A model generated the notes under the pieces. The model had not been told where the DNA came from. It saw nothing but the letters and a program-made list of their open reading frames with translations, and did not search any database. This document shows, in pieces, positions 30,832-42,703 of a stretch of 64,000 nt of DNA (position 1 is its first letter; each line of letters begins with the position of its first letter). The position numbers were made by a program, and so were the translations under genes. Source of the DNA: Triatoma infestans (lineage: Eukaryota; Arthropoda; Insecta; Hemiptera; Reduviidae); assembly GCA_011037195.1 (NCBI GenBank), contig JAAEAF010000657.1, positions 96,853 through 160,852 on the forward strand, given 5' to 3'.

Positions 30832-33348
30832 ATGAGTACAAGATTTGAAAGTGGCGCTTGCAAACGCAAGAAGAAGAAGCTACAAGAGTATGAGACAAAG
30901 AAGCTAACATCGATTACTGCTTACATGCATATGCTAACTAATACTACTCAATTGGAAGCAATGCAACATATTGTATGTGAGGACACGGCCGTTGCACCAA
31001 CTCAAAGTGAAAATATGGAACTAATACAAGAGCAACTTACTGTACACGAATATACAAACGAGCCACAAGAAAATAATATGAGAAACACCATGTTCAAGAC
31101 GTTGCAAATTTAGATAGTGATGTCAAATATATGTCTACTGTAACAGATGTTGGCTTGTGGACAAATTTATCGCAAAATGATGTAAAATGATGTACCCAAT
31201 AGGGTAGAGAAGGGCCCTTCTCAAGTTCAATATCACTGTGGACCATTTTTAAATTCTAAGCGAAAATATAAGAATCAGTCCAGATTTTGTACAAAAGCAA
31301 TTTTTTATTCAACAAAAGCCAATAGAGAAAAATATTCCCTAGAATGGCTTGTGTACTCTCGCTCAAAAGACCGCGTTTTTTGCTTTGTTTGTAAACTCTT
31401 TCCAAATATTGCATCTTCTGCAACAGCATTAACTTCTGAAGGGTTTAATGATTGGAAAAACCCTACTATAATTCAAACTCATGAAAATTCGGAAAAATCA
31501 TAGGAATGCTATGTTAACGTACATAACAAGAGTAAAAGGGAAAACTTTAACTTCAAAGCTAGAGGAAGAAATAAGAAAAGAACAGCAATACTGGGTTACG
31601 TTATAGAAAGAGTTTTCGCTGTAATTTGCACTCTTGCAGAGCGAGGCTTACCATTTAGAGGAGACAATGAAAAGTTTGGAACTCCAAATAACGGCAATTA
31701 CTTTGCTCTTCTAGAACTAGTAGCAAAATTCGATCCATTTTTAAGAGATCATTTCGATCGATATGGAAATACTGGCTCAGGAAAACCTTCATATCTGTCT
31801 AAAACTATATGTGAGGAAATTATTCAACTTATGGCAAATAAAGTGAAAGACACAATTGTGGCGGAAGTGAAAAATGCTGACTATTTTAGCTTTTCAGTAG
31901 ATTCCACTCCTGACATATCTCATACTGATCAGTTGACCTTAATTATTAGATATGTGTCACCTGAAGACGGTTTTCCAACTGAGAGATTTTTAACTTTCCT
32001 TGAGCTAAAAGATCACTCGGGGAAAGCATAGCTGATTTAGTATTTAACTATATCACTACTGAACTTGAAATTGATTTCAGAAAATGCCGATGACAGTCTT
32101 ATGATAATGCAGCTAATATGGCTAGTAGACAATGGTATGTATGCAGCAAAAAAATTATCGAAAAAAACAAGTTTGCAAGATTTGTTCCGTGCGCTGGTCA
32201 CTCTTTAAATTTAGTAGGTCGTTTAGCTGTTGACTGTTGCCTTGATGCTGTTAATTTTTTTGATTTTGTGAACGAAGTTTATATCTTTTTTCGTCTTCCA
32301 CAAAAAGATGGGCAGTTCTGAAATCACATTTGAAACCTCATTCCAAAGTGCCTAAATATTTATCAGACACTAGGTGGGAGGCACACGCAAAAGCTACAGA
32401 AGCTATTTTAGAAAATTACAATGATATCACCGATGCACTCAATTATTTACATTCAGATAATAATACAAAGGGTGATAATAGGTTGAGGGCCAACAATCTT
32501 TTAGAGGAGATGGGAGAATTTGAATTCGTGTTTATCTCCATTTCTGGAATCGAATACTGAGACATTTTTCAAAAGTAAATAAAATTCTTCAAAGCCCTAA
32601 TATTTTACTTAGTTGTGCAGATTGGTACAGGTCACTTTTGGATAAGGGACTTGAGGAATGAGGGAAGAATTCGATGCACTTGAGCAACAAGCAAAATCAC
32701 GTTGCCAAATACTGAATATAGAACTGCCAGAAGATATTAAAAAGTAAAAGGCAAGGGAATTACGAAAATTCATCTGACCCTGATGCCTTAGACGAACTCT
32801 CTTCAAGAGATAAATTTAGGATTAAATCATTTATTCCTATATTAGATGCACTAGAATGAAATGTCCGTTTATGATGATGCAGTGAAAATATTTTCCTTTC
32901 TTGCCGATCTTACATTACCAAAGGTAGAACTTCAAAGAGATGTTTAGCTGTTAATGCAAGAATACCCAGAAGATGCCAACCAAAATCTTACTGAAGAACT
33001 ATTTCATTTCCACACATGTGTGAGACAAACGCATAAGCCTTCAAAAAATTCCACATTGTCGCATACAGACTTGTATCAAATAATATTCAGAGAAAATATT
33101 CAGTTGGCTTTCTCCAATGTGGAATCAATCTTACGGCTATTTCTCAGTTTAATAGTCACCAATTGTACGGGAGAAAGAACATTTTCAAGACTTAAAAATA
33201 TCAAAAATCAATTAAGAAGCACAATGACCCAGGCGAGGTTGTCTTCATTGAGTATTTAGTGCATCGAAAATGAGACCTTCAGAAAAATAGATTTTGATGA
33301 AATTAAAGAAGAATTCTGTGTGAAAAAGTTTAGAAAGAAATTCTTCTA
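30832..33348 (+). pseudogene. hAT-superfamily transposase (TTF zinc finger / ZMYM-like)
   Basis: Decayed single-frame gene. 30832-31113 is a lysine-rich N-terminus (GACKRKKKKLQEYETKK). Around 31340-31420 WLVYSRSKDRVFCFVCKLF is a TTF-type zinc finger. 31831-32031 carries NADYFSFSVDSTPDISHTDQ, the first catalytic Asp region; near 32100 YDNAANMAS holds the second. 32330-32560 has VPKYLSDTRWEAHAKA with the conserved TRW. 33115-33250 has TNCTGERTFSRLKNIKNQLR, the C-terminal dimerisation region. Several stops and frameshifts (near 31115, 31500, 32030, 32320, 32560 and 32750) make it non-functional. Related proteins are annotated as ZMYM-like or TTF-type zinc finger proteins in animals. Confidence 0.8.
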
Positions 33349-33972
33349 ATCTACTATTTCGTTTTAAATTTATACTTGGATTAAATCAGTTCTTAAATAA
33401 AATAACTATTAATATAAAATTTAATGATATACAATTTGATATTTTCTTTTTTGTGATCTGGATTTTGTTTGAATAAAGTTCCATTTTTGGTTTAGTTTAA
33501 GACTTAAAATTCATAATAATTCATACTTAAACTTTAAACGCGAATTATTATGAAATAAATTTATCTGAATTGAATTTGGTTCTTGGAATGTATTGAACAC
33601 ATTTAATTTAATTTAATATAAAATATGATAATTTTTATTGCGTATTTTATTTTCATAATCAAAGATTTTCATTATTTGAATTTCATTTCTTTGTAAATGT
33701 TGTGTGTTATGTTTGATTAGTTATTGTTACAAGTACTATATATGGTGCTGGGAATTAATGTCCAAATAAGTGTTCTCGACCTTTTTTTTATTTATTTTCC
33801 GTGCCACATTTTTTATAAACGTTAGTACCAATCACAACATGTTTCATTTAATATATTGATATACATCACAGTAATGAATATTTTATTATCTATTTACAAA
33901 CTTAAACATGGGAGGTGAAAGGGCCTCACAAGTGGAATAGCCAGGGCCTCTTTTCATCTAAATCCGGCCCTG
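33349..33972 (+). mobile_element. hAT 3' non-coding region with right terminal repeat
   Basis: The right end reads, on the minus strand from 33972, CAGGGCCGGATTTAGATGAA, the form usual for ends of this hAT group, followed on plus by CATGGTTG (33973-33980) as the candidate 8-bp target. A matching left end was not found upstream of 30832. Confidence 0.65.
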
Positions 33973-34089
33973 CATGGTTGTATTTCCTATTTACAAGGAA
34001 AAAGGGACGGTGCGAGGGCTTTAGTAGTTTATGGAGTGTTGGGATTAAAGGACAGAAGAAAATCGGAAACTGCATTTTTAAACTGGATT

Positions 34090-35450
34090 CTGGAGAGATG
34101 AAAAATAGCTAGTTCTAAACTAACTTTATTCAGTAATCTTAATGATCAGGGTGTTGATGATTGTAGCAGTGCTGATAATTTCTATAAAATTTTATGAAGA
34201 AAAGATGCGGTGCTTAACCTTTTGACAGGGATGTGAAAGGTTACTGAGGATAGAAACTCTGAAATGTCTTTCAGTCCGTGGATAATCGCAGACCAGGAGC
34301 ACATGAATAATTTCCTCCGATCTGTACAACTTAGCAATCTGAGATGGTTTCTAAGACTTGTGTAGTCTACTCCTTTCTGGCGATATTAAGTTCGACGACG
34401 ATCAATCTTAGAAATTTATTGTGAATATTTTCAATAGTTTCAGCAAACAGGGGAGCAGAATTCCAGGTAAGATCCGACTAATGCACAATACAGAAGTTTG
34501 AGTGAATTTTGATTCCTTCAATAGTTTGTATTCCGAAAAATAAAGCCTAGCATTTTATTCGATTCAGCAGATATGGAGGTATGTTGTCATTAAAAGTCAT
34601 TTTGGAGTAAAATATGTCTCCTAGATCACGCACAGAAGTTACACTATTTAAATTAGTCTCTTGTAATTTGTAACAAAATTCTATTGAGTTAGAAGATTTG
34701 CTGATCGAAATGTTAGAGCATTTAGATTATTCAACTTTAAATTTTGATCGCACCAAGTTTTGAAAAGTTCAAGATTATTTTGCAGAGAGCATCCGTTAAC
34801 TTATTAATTGGGTGAAATATTTTAAAGTCATCAGCAAATAGTAACACTCCGGCGTTATGAACTACATTGATGACATCATTAGAATATATTAAAAACAACA
34901 GAGGTTCGATATGGGAACCTTGAGGCACTGTGAGTTTATCAGACAAAGGTTGCTGTGAATTTATCAGACAGGTAAGGTCCGATTTTTATTCTGAGGGTTC
35001 TATCTGTCAAGTAGGATCTTATCCAATTTAGGAGATTCCCGTCGTCGCGTATGCCTTCAATTTATTTAGAAAAATTTTGTGCGAAACGTATCGAATGCTT
35101 TTGCAAGGTCTGTGTTAACTGCATCAACATGAAGGAACCTGAGGTATTCATACTTAAGGAACCTGAAATCTATGGAGTAACTGAACGCAGTTTGAAGAAT
35201 TCATGCTATGAAGGTGATATTAAGTAACTGATGTGGGATGTCAGATTTTGGATAATTACTTTTTCAAAAATGTTAAGTATTATGGAAAATTTAGTGACTG
35301 ATCGACGTTTTAGATATTTCTTTCGTCGGCGTTTTTATGAATAGGAACAGTGATAGAGTTTTTCCAAAATTGAGGAAATTGCCCTGGCGACAGACTTAAG
35401 TTGAAGATATTGAATAAAAGATAATATCTATACTTTCTTTCGTATTGTAA
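34090..35450 (-). pseudogene. old LINE reverse transcriptase fossil
   Basis: Minus strand. The best piece, 34946-34737, reads TVPQGSHIEPLLFLIYSNDV and VLLFADDFKIFHPINK: RT block and FADD loop of the Jockey/CR1 type. Upstream (to about 35450) are NLLNWIRSYLTDRTLRIKIG and other finger/palm relics; downstream (to 34090) thumb relics. Stops throughout: much older than the other LINEs. Confidence 0.7.
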
Positions 35451-36316
35451 CAAGTTTAATAAACTTTGAGAAAAATATTTAGCGAAATATATTAAAATTT
35501 TCTGCTATATCTAATGAAGAATATGTATCAATGGAGACTTTATTATACAATAGTGACATTAGTAAAATTAATGACATGTATTTATATGTTTTAAAGGGAT
35601 TGGAAATGAGACCAATAAACTGTTTAAATAATTGATTATATCTTAAAACAAATGAACAAAATTAAAATTAATTTTATGTTTGTATATTTATATGCTTATT
35701 TCTTCAACACACATCTCCATCTATTATGTACCTAAGAGTATAATGTATATGCAAAATTAGCAATAAAATAAAATAAAAAAACTTGTATTAGAAATAAATT
35801 AAATTGGAATTATTTGTGTTGTAAGGCGATACATAATGTCATCATCTGAGGGTCTTCGCGCTAGCTTGAGGTAGACAAGCGGTTTATAAATATATTATTA
35901 TTGAATGTTTGAAATGATACTTCTACAACAAAGAAGATTGGATATAAAAGTTCAGACTATACAATATGGCACCTAGTGCATAATTTAGTAATATGTCTCA
36001 ACTGAGAATCTTTTTTTTTATGATTAAATGTTAATGTAATACAAATTACAAGGGAAAATACATCAATCATTCATTATCAAGTGAAATCGATTTTCTGGAT
36101 ATAATAAAAGAAGTGTTGTATTAAAATTCTTTAGTTAATATTAATTGGTTTGTGTAAGAATAAGGTGCTTCTATTATGAAGGTTTGCAGTACATTCAGTT
36201 AAAATTAATATAGACTTATCTTAGTCCAGCTAATTCCTTTATTTATTCGTTTTTGAAAAACAAATTTATTATATTTATAAAAAAAAACAACAATAAATTG
36301 TAAGGCTAATGTGTAG
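35451..36316. other. AT-rich stretch, nothing recognised
   Basis: No motif, SINE head or large frame. It may be intron or upstream sequence of the odorant-receptor exon that follows. Confidence 0.4.
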
Positions 36317-36636
36317 GTGTCCATTGAACAGTCAGAGGAGTCATTATTGAAAGGGTTGAAACGGAGTTTTGGATATAGTTACTTCATCAGTGGAGCTTAC
36401 TTGGCACCTTGGTTGAAAAGATCACCATTCCATTATGGTGCATGGCTGTCTTGGACGATTTTCAGCTATTTGAATGCCTTATCATGGATGTATATACTTG
36501 TGAATTCAATTATACTGAGACCAAAGAATTTTCAAATACTTACAGAGTGTACACATATGATTATATTGGTAATAATGTTACTTGTTAGTCCAATTAATGT
36601 ACATTTCCATAAAGAAGAATTGATGAGGATTCTAAG
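36317..36636 (+). CDS. odorant receptor N-terminal exon
   Basis: 107-codon frame that ends exactly at a splice donor (CTAAG then GTAATG). It has two hydrophobic spans: AWLSWTIFSYLNALSWMYIL (about residues 43-62) and CTHMIILVIMLLVSPINVHF (about 78-97), with SFGYSYFISGAYLAPWLKRS before them. Spacing and style fit the first two membrane helices of an insect odorant receptor. There is no in-frame ATG near the front, so either a short 5' exon is missing (an AG lies at 36315-36316) or the gene is broken. No later exons were found before the gypsy LTR. Being downstream of the C-terminal exons at 15.5-16 kb, it must be a different gene. Confidence 0.55.
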
Positions 36637-37024
36637 GTAATGAACTATATTATACTTACATTAAAATTTGGAACATTACAATATAAACAGTAACATTTTA
36701 GTGGTGTGCAATCAGTCTTCTATCAGTCTTTTTCGATGATACAATAAATGTCCATTCATTCCATTTCATTCACCTTAACATCAGTTACAATAAACGCTCT
36801 TACTCGGCGGGATACATAAAATATCCTATCATTTCGTTTCGTTCACTTTTAGAAGAAGACAACAAGTGTATATATTGTTTATTGTTAAATAATCAGTTCT
36901 ATCTTGAATTTTGCGTTGTATGTAAGAGAGTATTCTGTAGTGGTAGCTCAGCCTTCTGAGAGTAAATTCAGTTTTTAATAACATAACACCACGCAGTGTA
37001 AATATTGGTTATTGCAAATAAAGC
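36637..37024. other. intron-like AT-rich sequence
   Basis: Follows the donor at 36637. No second odorant-receptor exon could be identified. Confidence 0.4.
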
Positions 37025-37515
37025 AGTTATACAGTGTCAAATAAAAAGTCCATTTTTATCACAATTTTAATTTCAACATATTTTGGTCCAAATCAGGCCG
37101 GATGTGGCTATAAGTGTAGCAAATTAGAAAAATTCATGACGTACGTCTTTTAACAGTCGATATTATTTCAACATATTCTGAGATATTTCAACCTTGTATT
37201 AGAGAGGGCGAGCTATGCTCTACGTTGTGGCGCACATATTATGTATATCTAATCCTTATCAGAAAAAAGAAAAGCCGTTCCCATGCCTTAGAAATAAACA
37301 CCACTTGCATTAAATGCGTCATAAGAGATATAGTAAACAACAAGTGGCGAAGAATATAAATACTGCCTACTTGTTATCATCGTCACTCTGTTGCTCTGTT
37401 ACTTTGACACACATTGTTCTTAGTACAGGCTTGTTGCCGTTCTGTTTGTACGCTCTCACTAGTTTGATAAATAAAGTTTTTAAAAAACAATTTATCAACC
37501 CTAAAAAATGTAATT
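37025..37515 (+). repeat. candidate 5' LTR of gypsy/errantivirus-like element
   Basis: Right border set by the primer-binding-like site that follows. Inside are a TATA box (TATAAATA at 37355-37362) and AATAAA at 37470-37475. The left border is a guess from AGTTAT at 37025; the partner 3' LTR is not in the window, so the limits are unconfirmed. Confidence 0.45.
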
Positions 37516-37531
37516 GGCGCAATCGGTAGGA
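37515..37531 (+). promoter_or_regulatory. primer-binding-site-like sequence
   Basis: TGGCGCAATCGGTAGGA directly after the LTR. Errantivirus-type elements carry nearly this sequence as tRNA primer site. It is the best evidence for the LTR edge. Confidence 0.6.
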
Positions 37532-38417
37532 ACTACAAAAATACATCGGTAGGACCCTGCAAGAATACATCACTCCGTTTGGAAACAACATCCAGGATTG
37601 CAGTACTATCGAGCAGTCACTCAATCCTTCATCGCAACGCAGATACGAAGAAAAGAAGCTTATCTTTACGGGTCCCAGAAGTTGGAGGCCGAATACCTTT
37701 CGCAAATTGACATCGTCGCCGGACTTAGGCATCTTCGTAGTTCTTTTCAAAGATTTGCTGCAGAACCCCACGCAAGCAGAACAGCCCCAGGCTGCCAGAG
37801 TCACTGCCGAAGCAGTCACGTCACAGAGCCAGCAAGTCTAGAGCCCGAAAGTCTGCCCAGACAAAAATTCCGAGTTGCAGAGGGATGGCTACCACCCTTT
37901 TATTGTAAGTCCACCTTTGTACACCCAATATTTTAATTGTTTACGTCAAATGAAAATTGATATTGCAATTATTTATTTATAATTTTGATTACGCGAACGG
38001 AATATCGTTGTAACAAAATTTAGAATCAAACGAAAATTGAAATTTAATTTAATAAAAATTGTAATAATAAAAGAAAAAGAAAAATTAAAAAAGATTATTA
38101 GCGCAAACATAAAATAATAATAATAATAATAATAAAGTATTTAATTAGCGCAAATATAGAATAACAAAAATAAATAAAATAAAATAAAAGAAAAGCATAA
38201 CATAATTGAGACAATTATTAAAAACATAATTTGTAATTTGCATATTAATCATTTATACTATCCATTTATTTTATTCATATTATTTGTACACTAATCTTTT
38301 ATATATGTGCATGTTGGTTAAGTAAGAATTTATATTTTGCATTTTATATATATGTATATTCAAAAATTTATATATCGACTTAAGCACATTAGTACAAACG
38401 CAAATTAACTAAACACA
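37532..38417. other. gypsy leader region
   Basis: Frames at 37598-37936 (plus) lack motifs. An (AAT)n run lies near 38110-38135. Untranslated leader is the simplest reading. Confidence 0.4.
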
Positions 38418-39240
38418 ATGTCCATTCGAAAAATCGACAAAACCTACATTAACATAATCCCAGAATTTAACGGTAACCCTAATAGACTCAAAGAATTTTT
38501 AGAAGTATGCGAAGAAATAATCGTACTATTCGCAGTAGCCACCAAAATAAATTACTACAAAGAATTTTCCTCTCAAAAATTGTATCCGTCGCGAAAGAAC
38601 AAATGGCTCAACAATAATTAAAACATTGGACGAATTAAAAGTAGTATTAACAAACACATTTACAACTGGCAAAGATAACCTTACTGTTATAGACATAGAG
38701 AATTATGCGGAACCCTACAACCTAATAAAACATTGAATTTTATTCAGTGATTGGAGAATTAACAAATCAATACTCCAGTTACATTTTTACACATGTAGAA
38801 CAAATTAATAACAGACAAATATTAATAGAAAATTTCCAGTAATTAGCATTAAGACAATTTTTAATAGGGATTAGAGAACCCATAGGAACCTCAATAAGAG
38901 CAAGAATCTCCAGAACATTAAATGAAGCATATCAAAGTTTAATGAACGATTTTAATTAAAACGCTAATAAGAATCATAATAATACTCTACCACAAAAACA
39001 AAAATTAAATTACCCTTCAAAACAAAATTACACTAATAAAAATACATCATTCGAACTTACTAGACCCTTTAATCAATTTAACTCAAAACCTAGTACTTCA
39101 TTCCAAAGTACATTCCCACAAAATAAAACTCAAGTTACAAACCTACCCCAATGTCAATTACAACGAATACCACATATAGACCAAATGCTAGAATGAGAAA
39201 TGCTTTTAGCAGAAATTAAACATTACAAAGAATACCAGAA
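38418..39240 (+). pseudogene. gypsy gag, decayed
   Basis: Starts MSIRKIDKTYINIIPEFNGN, an errantivirus-like gag opening, open to 38621. Further on in other frames a block IGIREPIGTSIRARISRTL (about 38870-38925) matches the gag C-terminal region of this group. Several stops. Capsid-forming protein of the retroelement; inactive here. Confidence 0.6.
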
Positions 39241-39399
39241 GTGTTAAACAATGCGGAAAATTTAAAATGTAAAATCCCCAGAGAAAATAATAACAACCCT
39301 TTCCAATCCAAAGATTACGATCATTTTTTAGAAATAAACGAATCCCTTACATTGGAGAAGACATGAGTACCACAGAAAACAATTTTTACAGTAGGTTAC

Positions 39400-42030
39400 C
39401 CTGATTAGAAATGAAAGATTATTTATTTTTAATAGATACGGTATCTTCAATAAATTTAATAAATAGAAAACTAGTAAAAGAAAACAAACTGCCCATATAT
39501 AAAGAAAATTTTCAAATTAGAACCGCCACAGGAAAAGCAATGGGAACAGAATACACTTATTTAATTATTGAAAAACCCAAATAAATTGTTACATATATAA
39601 TTTTCATCAAAACTTTAACGTTCTATTAGGATAACGCGTGTAAAAAATTATATATCGTAATGAGCATTTATACAATCTTTTTGAAATACAATTAAATGAA
39701 AATAATAAAATTATTAATCTATGTACTGACCGTTTAAATAAGGAAGAAAAGCAAGAACTAGCTAAACTCATTAAAATATAATATAATGATTTATTTCCCA
39801 AACAAGATAAAAAATTAAGTTTTACTAATAAAATAAAGCGTAAAATACAATTAACACATGACCATCCATTCAAAATCTTATCGGTACCCAGGAAATTTAT
39901 AAAAACGAGTTAAGAATCAAATTGATAATTTATTAGAAAACGAAATCATACAAAAATCATATTCCCTTGGTCCTCGCCAATTTGAATTGTACCCAAGAAA
40001 AAAGATGCTAGCGGAAAAGAGAAATTTCGTATGGTGATTGATTATAGAAAACTAAACTAACATACTATAGACGATAAATTCTCTATCCCCAATATTACGG
40101 ATATATTAGATAAATTAGAAAAGTCCATATATTTTACCACACTAGATTTAGCCAGTGGATTCCATAAATTGAAATGAATGAAAAAGATATTCCAAAAACC
40201 GCCTTATCGACAGATTTCGGACATTACGAGTTTAAACGCATGCCGTTCAAATTGAAAAATGCATCTTCCACATTCCAGAGACTTCTCAACTCTGTTTTAC
40301 AAGGATTAATAGGCAAAATATGCTTTGTATATCTTGATGATATAATAATAATCGGCACTTCCATCCAAGAACATTCTCAGAATATAGAGAAAGTATCTAA
40401 AAGACTCCGCGAATCAAATCTTAAAATTCAAATTGATAAATCAGAATTCTTCCGCAAAGAAGGAGCTTATTTAGAACATGTAATAACAAAAGATGGCGTA
40501 AAACCTAACCCCCATACAATTAAAGCAATAAAAAACTACCCGATTCCTAAAACAACAAAAGAAATCAGATCATTTCTGAGATTAATCCCATTCTATAGAA
40601 AATTCATTGATAACTTTGCAAAATTAACGAAATCATTTACTAATTGTTTAAAGAAAGGCAAATAAATAAATAGACACGACCCCGGGTACATCGAATGCTT
40701 TGAAAAATGTAAAAATTTATTAAGCAACGCACCAGTTTTACAATACCCTGATTTTAGTAAAAAGTTCACATTAACGACAGACGCATCGCAATATGCCTAG
40801 CCGCAGTACTTTCGCAAAATCATAACGGAAAAGATTTACCTTAGCTTACGCATCAAGAAAATTAAATGAACACGAAATTAATTATTCAACGATAGAAAAG
40901 GAATTATTAGCAAACGTTTGGGCAACGAAATACTTCAGGCCTTATCTTTATGGCACAAAATTTACTATCAAAACAGATCATAAACCACTCACATGGTTAT
41001 TCTCTCTTAAAGACCCAAACTCAAAACTAACTCGATTGAGAATAAAATTAGAAGAATTTAACTACGATATCAAATATAAAAAAAAGGTTCAACTAATACT
41101 AATGCAGATGCACTAATTAGATTAAAACCACAAAAAAAGCCGCAAGAAGAAGAAATAAATATACAAGAAGGTAATAGTAGTATATTGGCAGAATACGACG
41201 GAAACGATTCTGACAACACAATACATACAGGCGAAGAATACACAATCAGCGGTATTACATATACAGAAAACCCTGTAACTATAGGAAGAGACCAAATAAT
41301 CATATATAAACATTTAAATGAGACAGAAGTCGATATTAAAAATTTATTTAATAATACAAAAAAGAGAATAATAGTAAAAATTAAATCAACTGATCTAATT
41401 GACGAAATTTGTAAATTCATTAGAGAATACCTCAATCCCAAATATAAATATTACGCACATTTTACAGAAAATTTAGACCTTAACTTAAACGACATATTAC
41501 ACAAATACTTTTTGCCAAAAGGCATACAAATTCTTAAATCGTCAAAGTATGTAGAGGGTATAGAAAATCAGAATGAACAAATTGAAATAATAAACAATTA
41601 CCATAGAGGGAAAACGAATCATTGTAGAAATCTATGAACAATTAAAAATAAAATATTATTCGCCCAGTATGATTAAAACTATACATAATTATGAAACATG
41701 TTTAAGAAACAAATATGATACACACCCAATTAAGACAAATGATAATTTAACACCGACACCAAAGGAACCATTTCAAATATTCAATATAGATACACTAACA
41801 TTTGAAAAAACAAAATATTTAACGATTAAAGATCAATTTACTAAATTCGCGCAAATTATCACCTGCCAAATGTAAACGCCCAAGACGTTTTAAACGCCCT
41901 ATTAAAATTCTTTGCAAATTATAAAATACCGAAGACTATAAAAGCAGACCATGGGTCAGAATTTATAATCAATTAATTAAAGATTTATTGAATTTTCATA
42001 AAATAAAATTAAATATAATATCAGTAGATG
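39400..42030 (+). pseudogene. gypsy pol: protease, RT, RNase H, integrase (first part)
   Basis: Protease near 39415-39580 reads FLIDTVSSINLINRK, where the usual DTG/DSG active site is DTV. RT spans about 39950-40665: RMVIDYRKLN, TTLDLASGFH, then a clean frame 40174-40665 with FVYLDDIIIIGTSIQEHSQN (YLDD loop). RNase H near 40760-41040 keeps [25 protein letters not shown] and [11 protein letters not shown]. Integrase begins near 41640, with FNIDTLTFEK, KYLTIKDQFTKFAQ and AKADHGSEF-like codons near 41945. Coding then ends abruptly at about 42030 against unrelated sequence; the integrase C-terminus reappears at 55700. Multiple stops. Confidence 0.8.
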
Positions 42031-42300
42031 TATTTTTTTTTTGCGCATCGACAGCTAAGGTCATTAGCGTCTTCGAATATTATTATTATTTTTTTTTTCC
42101 CCCATCCGTTTACTTGCTCAGTCAAGATGGCACATGTTCTACTATTTACCATTATGGCATCCAACACAATACTTTGACTAACAGGTATGGTAGAGGCTAA
42201 GGATATCGAACATGGTTCCGCACATCTCCTCTTACACCATCAAACTAGTTGACGAGGGGGAGTGCGGATACCAAACAGTCCCATCATTTGTAAAATCAAT
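42031..42300 (-). mobile_element. LINE 3' UTR and tail
   Basis: On the minus strand the end reads GACGCTAATGACCTTAGCTG, TCGATGCGC and ten A (42031-42042 side). The last 25 bp resemble the 3' end of the SINEs at 19.6 and 24.9 kb. The body has no ORF. It forms the left border of the insertion cluster in the gypsy element. Confidence 0.55.
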
Positions 42301-42334
42301 ACATATCAAAATAATCTTATATAATAATTATTCA

Positions 42335-42660
42335 CATATTCAGAGACATTTTCTGTGGTAGCCTGCTTCATTTTGTGGTTTCGGGCGTTCGCCCATCTTC
42401 AGGATGCGTTTTTCAGACAGTGTGACAACACAGACTTGCACAGAGCAAACTTAGTTACACACTGACTGTTTTTAACTGTATTTAAAACTAAACTCTTAAA
42501 CTAGCTCAAAGGGTATGGTCAGCTGGATGGAAAACACGTGTTTGGGTTGTTAAAGGGCAAATTTTCCTTATAATGGACACAAACACGTGGGGGTCTAATT
42601 TTTAAACTCTGTTGTTGGAGGGAGATTCACTTTACAATTAACTAAGTAAAATAAAATATA
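42335..42660 (-). mobile_element. Penelope-like UTR fragment, second copy
   Basis: Reverse-complement match to 14960-15250. The hairpin block at 42377-42402 reads on minus CTGAAGATGGGCGAACGCCC then GAAACC, a hammerhead-like core with a perfect GGGC/GCCC stem II; the stem I and cleavage triplet are not conserved here. Confidence 0.55.
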
Positions 42661-42678
42661 AAATATATAAAATAAATT

Positions 42679-42696
42679 TCTTCTTCTTCTTCTTCT
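42679..42696. repeat. (TTC)n tail of the RTE element
   Basis: TTC repeats adjoining the RT stop; on the minus strand this is a (GAA)n 3' tail, as expected for RTE elements. Confidence 0.8.
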
Positions 42697-42703
42697 ATGG
42701 GCA

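Noticed and set aside
37598..37936. 112-codon plus frame after the gypsy primer site
   Set aside because: No motif, it overlaps an equally long minus frame, and it lies where an untranslated leader is expected.
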